Source: Curtobacterium sp. MCBA15_008 (GTDB taxonomy: Bacteria; Actinomycetota; Actinomycetes; Actinomycetales; Microbacteriaceae). Taken from it: a stretch of DNA of 54,439 bases. The position numbers were made by a program, and so were the translations under genes. The stretch's first letter is position 1, and each line of letters opens with the position of its first letter. The DNA is taken from positions 1-54,439 of the forward strand of contig NZ_MJGN01000027.1 in NCBI RefSeq assembly GCF_001865065.1, read 5' to 3'. Of the stretch, positions 52,415 to 54,439 are shown piece by piece. Under the pieces are notes generated by a model. That model ran no database searches. It was not told where the DNA came from and saw nothing but the letters and a program-made list of their open reading frames with translations.

Positions 52415-52864
52415 ATGCTGCAGTCACTGGTCTACATGAGTTCGGCCTCCGAGCCGTTCGACGAGGAAGCCCTCGCGGCGGTGCTCGAACACGCCCGCGA
52501 GCGGAACACCGCCGACGGCCTCACCGGCATGCTCGTGCACCGGGCCGGCCGCTTCATGCAGCTGCTCGAGGGCCCGTACGACGCCGTGATCGCGACCTAC
52601 GCCCGGATCGTCGAGGACCCGCGCCACGAGGAGGTCCGGCTGCTGGTCGAGGAGTCGATCCACACGCGGCGCTTCCCGGAGTGGTCGATGGCGTACGACC
52701 GCGAGGCCGACGGCGGCGACGTGCCCGAGGGGTTCAGCGGCTTCCTCTCGCAGGGCGACCAGAGTGCGGACGCGAGCAAGTCGCGCGAGCTGCTCCGCTG
52801 GTTCCGGAACCACCCGATGGCGGACCCGACGGCGTCGAAGGGGAAGCACCGCCGCGAGGCGTGA
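52415..52864 (+). CDS. BLUF-domain blue-light photoreceptor
   Basis: A 149-residue protein that is almost entirely one BLUF (FAD-binding blue-light sensor) domain. The residues of the light switch are all present: Tyr7, Asn31, Gln49, Trp90 and Met92, with spacing identical to Tyr21, Asn45, Gln63, Trp104 and Met106 of AppA. There is no fused output domain, only a short C-terminal tail, so it should signal by protein contact. GGAGGGAG (52403-52410) precedes the ATG by 4 nt. Confidence 0.92.
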   Translation: MLQSLVYMSSASEPFDEEALAAVLEHARERNTADGLTGMLVHRAGRFMQLLEGPYDAVIATYARIVEDPRHEEVRLLVEESIHTRRFPEWSMAYDREADGGDVPEGFSGFLSQGDQSADASKSRELLRWFRNHPMADPTASKGKHRREA

Positions 52865-52867
52865 GCC

Positions 52868-52915
52868 CCGCTGCGGCGCGCTGCTGCGGCGCGCTGCTGC
52901 GGCAGCGCGCTGCTG
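52868..52915. repeat. Short tandem repeat between convergent genes
   Basis: About 3.5 copies of a GCTGCTGCGGCGC-like unit fill the gap between the BLUF and permease stops. It could form hairpins and terminate both transcripts. Confidence 0.5.
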
Positions 52916-52917
52916 GG

Positions 52918-54348
52918 TCAGTCGCCGATCGGCTTACCGGTCGTCTCGCCCGTCGCCAGCTTGCTGTGCCGCCGCGAGTAGCCGAAGTACACGCCGAGGC
53001 CGATCGCGAACCAGATCGCGAAGCGGACCCAGGTCTCCCACTGCAGGAACGTCACCAGCCACAGCGATGCGATGACGCCGATGATGGGGATCACCGGCAT
53101 GAACGGCAGCCGGAACTGGCGGTCGAGGTCGGGCTGGCGGTAGCGGAGCACGATCACCGCGGAGCAGACCACCACGAACGCGAGCAGGATGCCGATGTTC
53201 GTCAGCTCCGCCACGACGCCGATCGGCAGGACGCCGGCCAGGATCGCCGACGCGATGCCGAGGATCCACGTGACCCGGGTCGGCACGTGGCGCTTCGGGT
53301 CGGTCTTCGCGAACCACTTCGGCATCAGGCCGTCGCGGCTCATCGAGAACCAGACACGGCTCGCACCGAGCATGAACGTCACGAGCACGGTGATGATGCC
53401 GACGATGGCGCCGATCGCGATGACGTTCGCGACCCCGCCGAGGCCGACCGACGCGAACGCCGACGAGAAGCCCGACGCGGGGTCGATGTCGGTGTACTTC
53501 TGCATCCCGGTGAGGACGAGCGTCGCCAGCACGTACAAGACCATCGAGATGCCGAGGGACAGCAGGATCGCCTTCGGCATGTGCTTCCGGGCGTCGGTGG
53601 ACTCCTCGGCCGCGGTGGACATCGCGTCGTAGCCGAACACGGCGAAGAACACGGTCGCGGCACCGGTCATGACGCCGCCGAAGCCGAACGGGAAGTACGG
53701 CGAGTAGTTGGCGCTGTTGATGTGGAACACACCGAGCACCACGATGAGCACGACGAGCGCCACCTTGATGCCGACGGCCACGAACTCGAAGCGGGCGGCG
53801 CTGCGGATGCCGCGGGTCAGGACGAACGCGGTGAGCAGGCAGAGGATGATCGCGAAGACGTCGATCACGTGGCCGTCGCCGGTCCCCGGGGCGCCGAGCA
53901 TCCAGGCGGGCAGGTCGATGCCGAACTGGCCGACCAGGAACCCGACGTAGCCGGAGATGCCGATCGCGACCACCGCCACGATCGCGGTGTACTCGAGCAG
54001 CAGGTCCCAGCCGATGAACCAGCCGACGATCTCGCCGAGGACCGCGTAGCCGTACGTGTACGCGCTGCCGGCCTTGGGGATGAGGCCAGCGAACTCCGCG
54101 TACGACAGGGCGGCGGCGGCGCTCGCGACACCGGCGACGAGGAAGCTGATGAGGACGGCGGGGCCGGCGACGCCGTTCGCCACCGTGCCGGCGAGGGTGA
54201 AGATCCCCGCGCCGATGATGCCGCCGATGCCAATCGCGGTGAGCTGCCAGAGGCCGAGGTGCCGTTTCAGGCCGTCCTCGCCACCGGTCTCGTCGTCGAT
54301 CGTGTCGATCGGCTTCCGTCGGAAGAGGGTGCGTGTCGTCGTCGTCAC
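52918..54348 (-). CDS. APC-family amino acid permease
   Basis: A 476-residue membrane transporter with twelve helices and the amino acid-polyamine-organocation layout: GIGGIIGAGIFTLAG in helix 1, GSAYTYGYAVLGEIVGWFIGW in helix 3, and a conserved ESTDARKHMPKAI loop. It resembles the CAT (cationic amino acid transporter) group, including the extra C-terminal helices. It runs to near the window end; the last 91 nt hold no gene. Confidence 0.92.
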   Translation of the reverse strand: MTTTTRTLFRRKPIDTIDDETGGEDGLKRHLGLWQLTAIGIGGIIGAGIFTLAGTVANGVAGPAVLISFLVAGVASAAAALSYAEFAGLIPKAGSAYTYGYAVLGEIVGWFIGWDLLLEYTAIVAVVAIGISGYVGFLVGQFGIDLPAWMLGAPGTGDGHVIDVFAIILCLLTAFVLTRGIRSAARFEFVAVGIKVALVVLIVVLGVFHINSANYSPYFPFGFGGVMTGAATVFFAVFGYDAMSTAAEESTDARKHMPKAILLSLGISMVLYVLATLVLTGMQKYTDIDPASGFSSAFASVGLGGVANVIAIGAIVGIITVLVTFMLGASRVWFSMSRDGLMPKWFAKTDPKRHVPTRVTWILGIASAILAGVLPIGVVAELTNIGILLAFVVVCSAVIVLRYRQPDLDRQFRLPFMPVIPIIGVIASLWLVTFLQWETWVRFAIWFAIGLGVYFGYSRRHSKLATGETTGKPIGD

Positions 54349-54439
54349 GCGCCCACTCTGCTCCTCGTGGGCGCGTTGTGCGCGGTCGGTCTGCGGCGTG
54401 CCGCGCGGGGCGTGGCGGGCAGGCGGGGCGGGGCGGGCG

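Noticed and set aside
52868..52915. Possible CRISPR-like tandem repeat
   Set aside because: Units are about 13 nt, contiguous, without spacers, and there are no cas genes.

Overview
The window is high-G+C actinobacterial DNA with ATG/GTG starts and tightly packed genes. Several promoters place a TAnnnT box 6-7 nt before the start codon, which is typical of leaderless transcripts. Gene content and style resemble Microbacteriaceae, and Curtobacterium is my best guess. The genus is an inference from general familiarity, not from a search. No tRNA, rRNA, CRISPR array, integrase or transposase was recognised.

Region 1 (1-10.5 kb) is a glycan-uptake locus. A GH2 beta-mannosidase is divergent from a five-gene family-5 ABC importer (lipoprotein, two permeases, two ATPases) that ends in a GH36 alpha-galactosidase. 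The enzyme pair suits galactomannan-type oligosaccharides. Region 2 (10.5-19.9 kb) holds an unknown protein, an ABC-2 exporter co-transcribed with a NarL-type two-component system, an SDR with a divergent AraC regulator, a zinc-free quinone-oxidoreductase-like enzyme and an unknown protein.

Region 3 (19.9-37.3 kb) is an accessory island. It starts with small membrane and unknown genes (one broken by an in-frame TGA), a NERD protein and an EcsC-like protein. Next comes an McrB-McrC pair and then a MazG-like pyrophosphohydrolase overlapping a GIY-YIG/DUF2075 helicase. A decayed second copy of the AraC, oxidoreductase, EcsC and 222-aa genes follows (29.2-32.4 kb). The last part, 32.8-37.3 kb, has visibly lower G+C. 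It holds three tightly coupled genes (ParB-like, PD-(D/E)xK-like, SacI-like) facing an m5C DNA methyltransferase. This four-gene unit looks like an elaborated restriction-modification system and is the best candidate for something undescribed.

Region 4 (37.3-54.4 kb) returns to backbone genes: TMEM175-like channel, DUF1653, GrpB, TM0106-type RecB-like nuclease/helicase, small PH and membrane proteins, NERD, GPP34, SDR, secreted HNH nuclease, aldo/keto reductase, SWIM-SNF2 helicase, BLUF photoreceptor and APC permease.

Four families of short palindromic repeats recur through the window, mostly just after gene ends. One of them (CTGGAGGCGCGG) also lies inside coding sequences.
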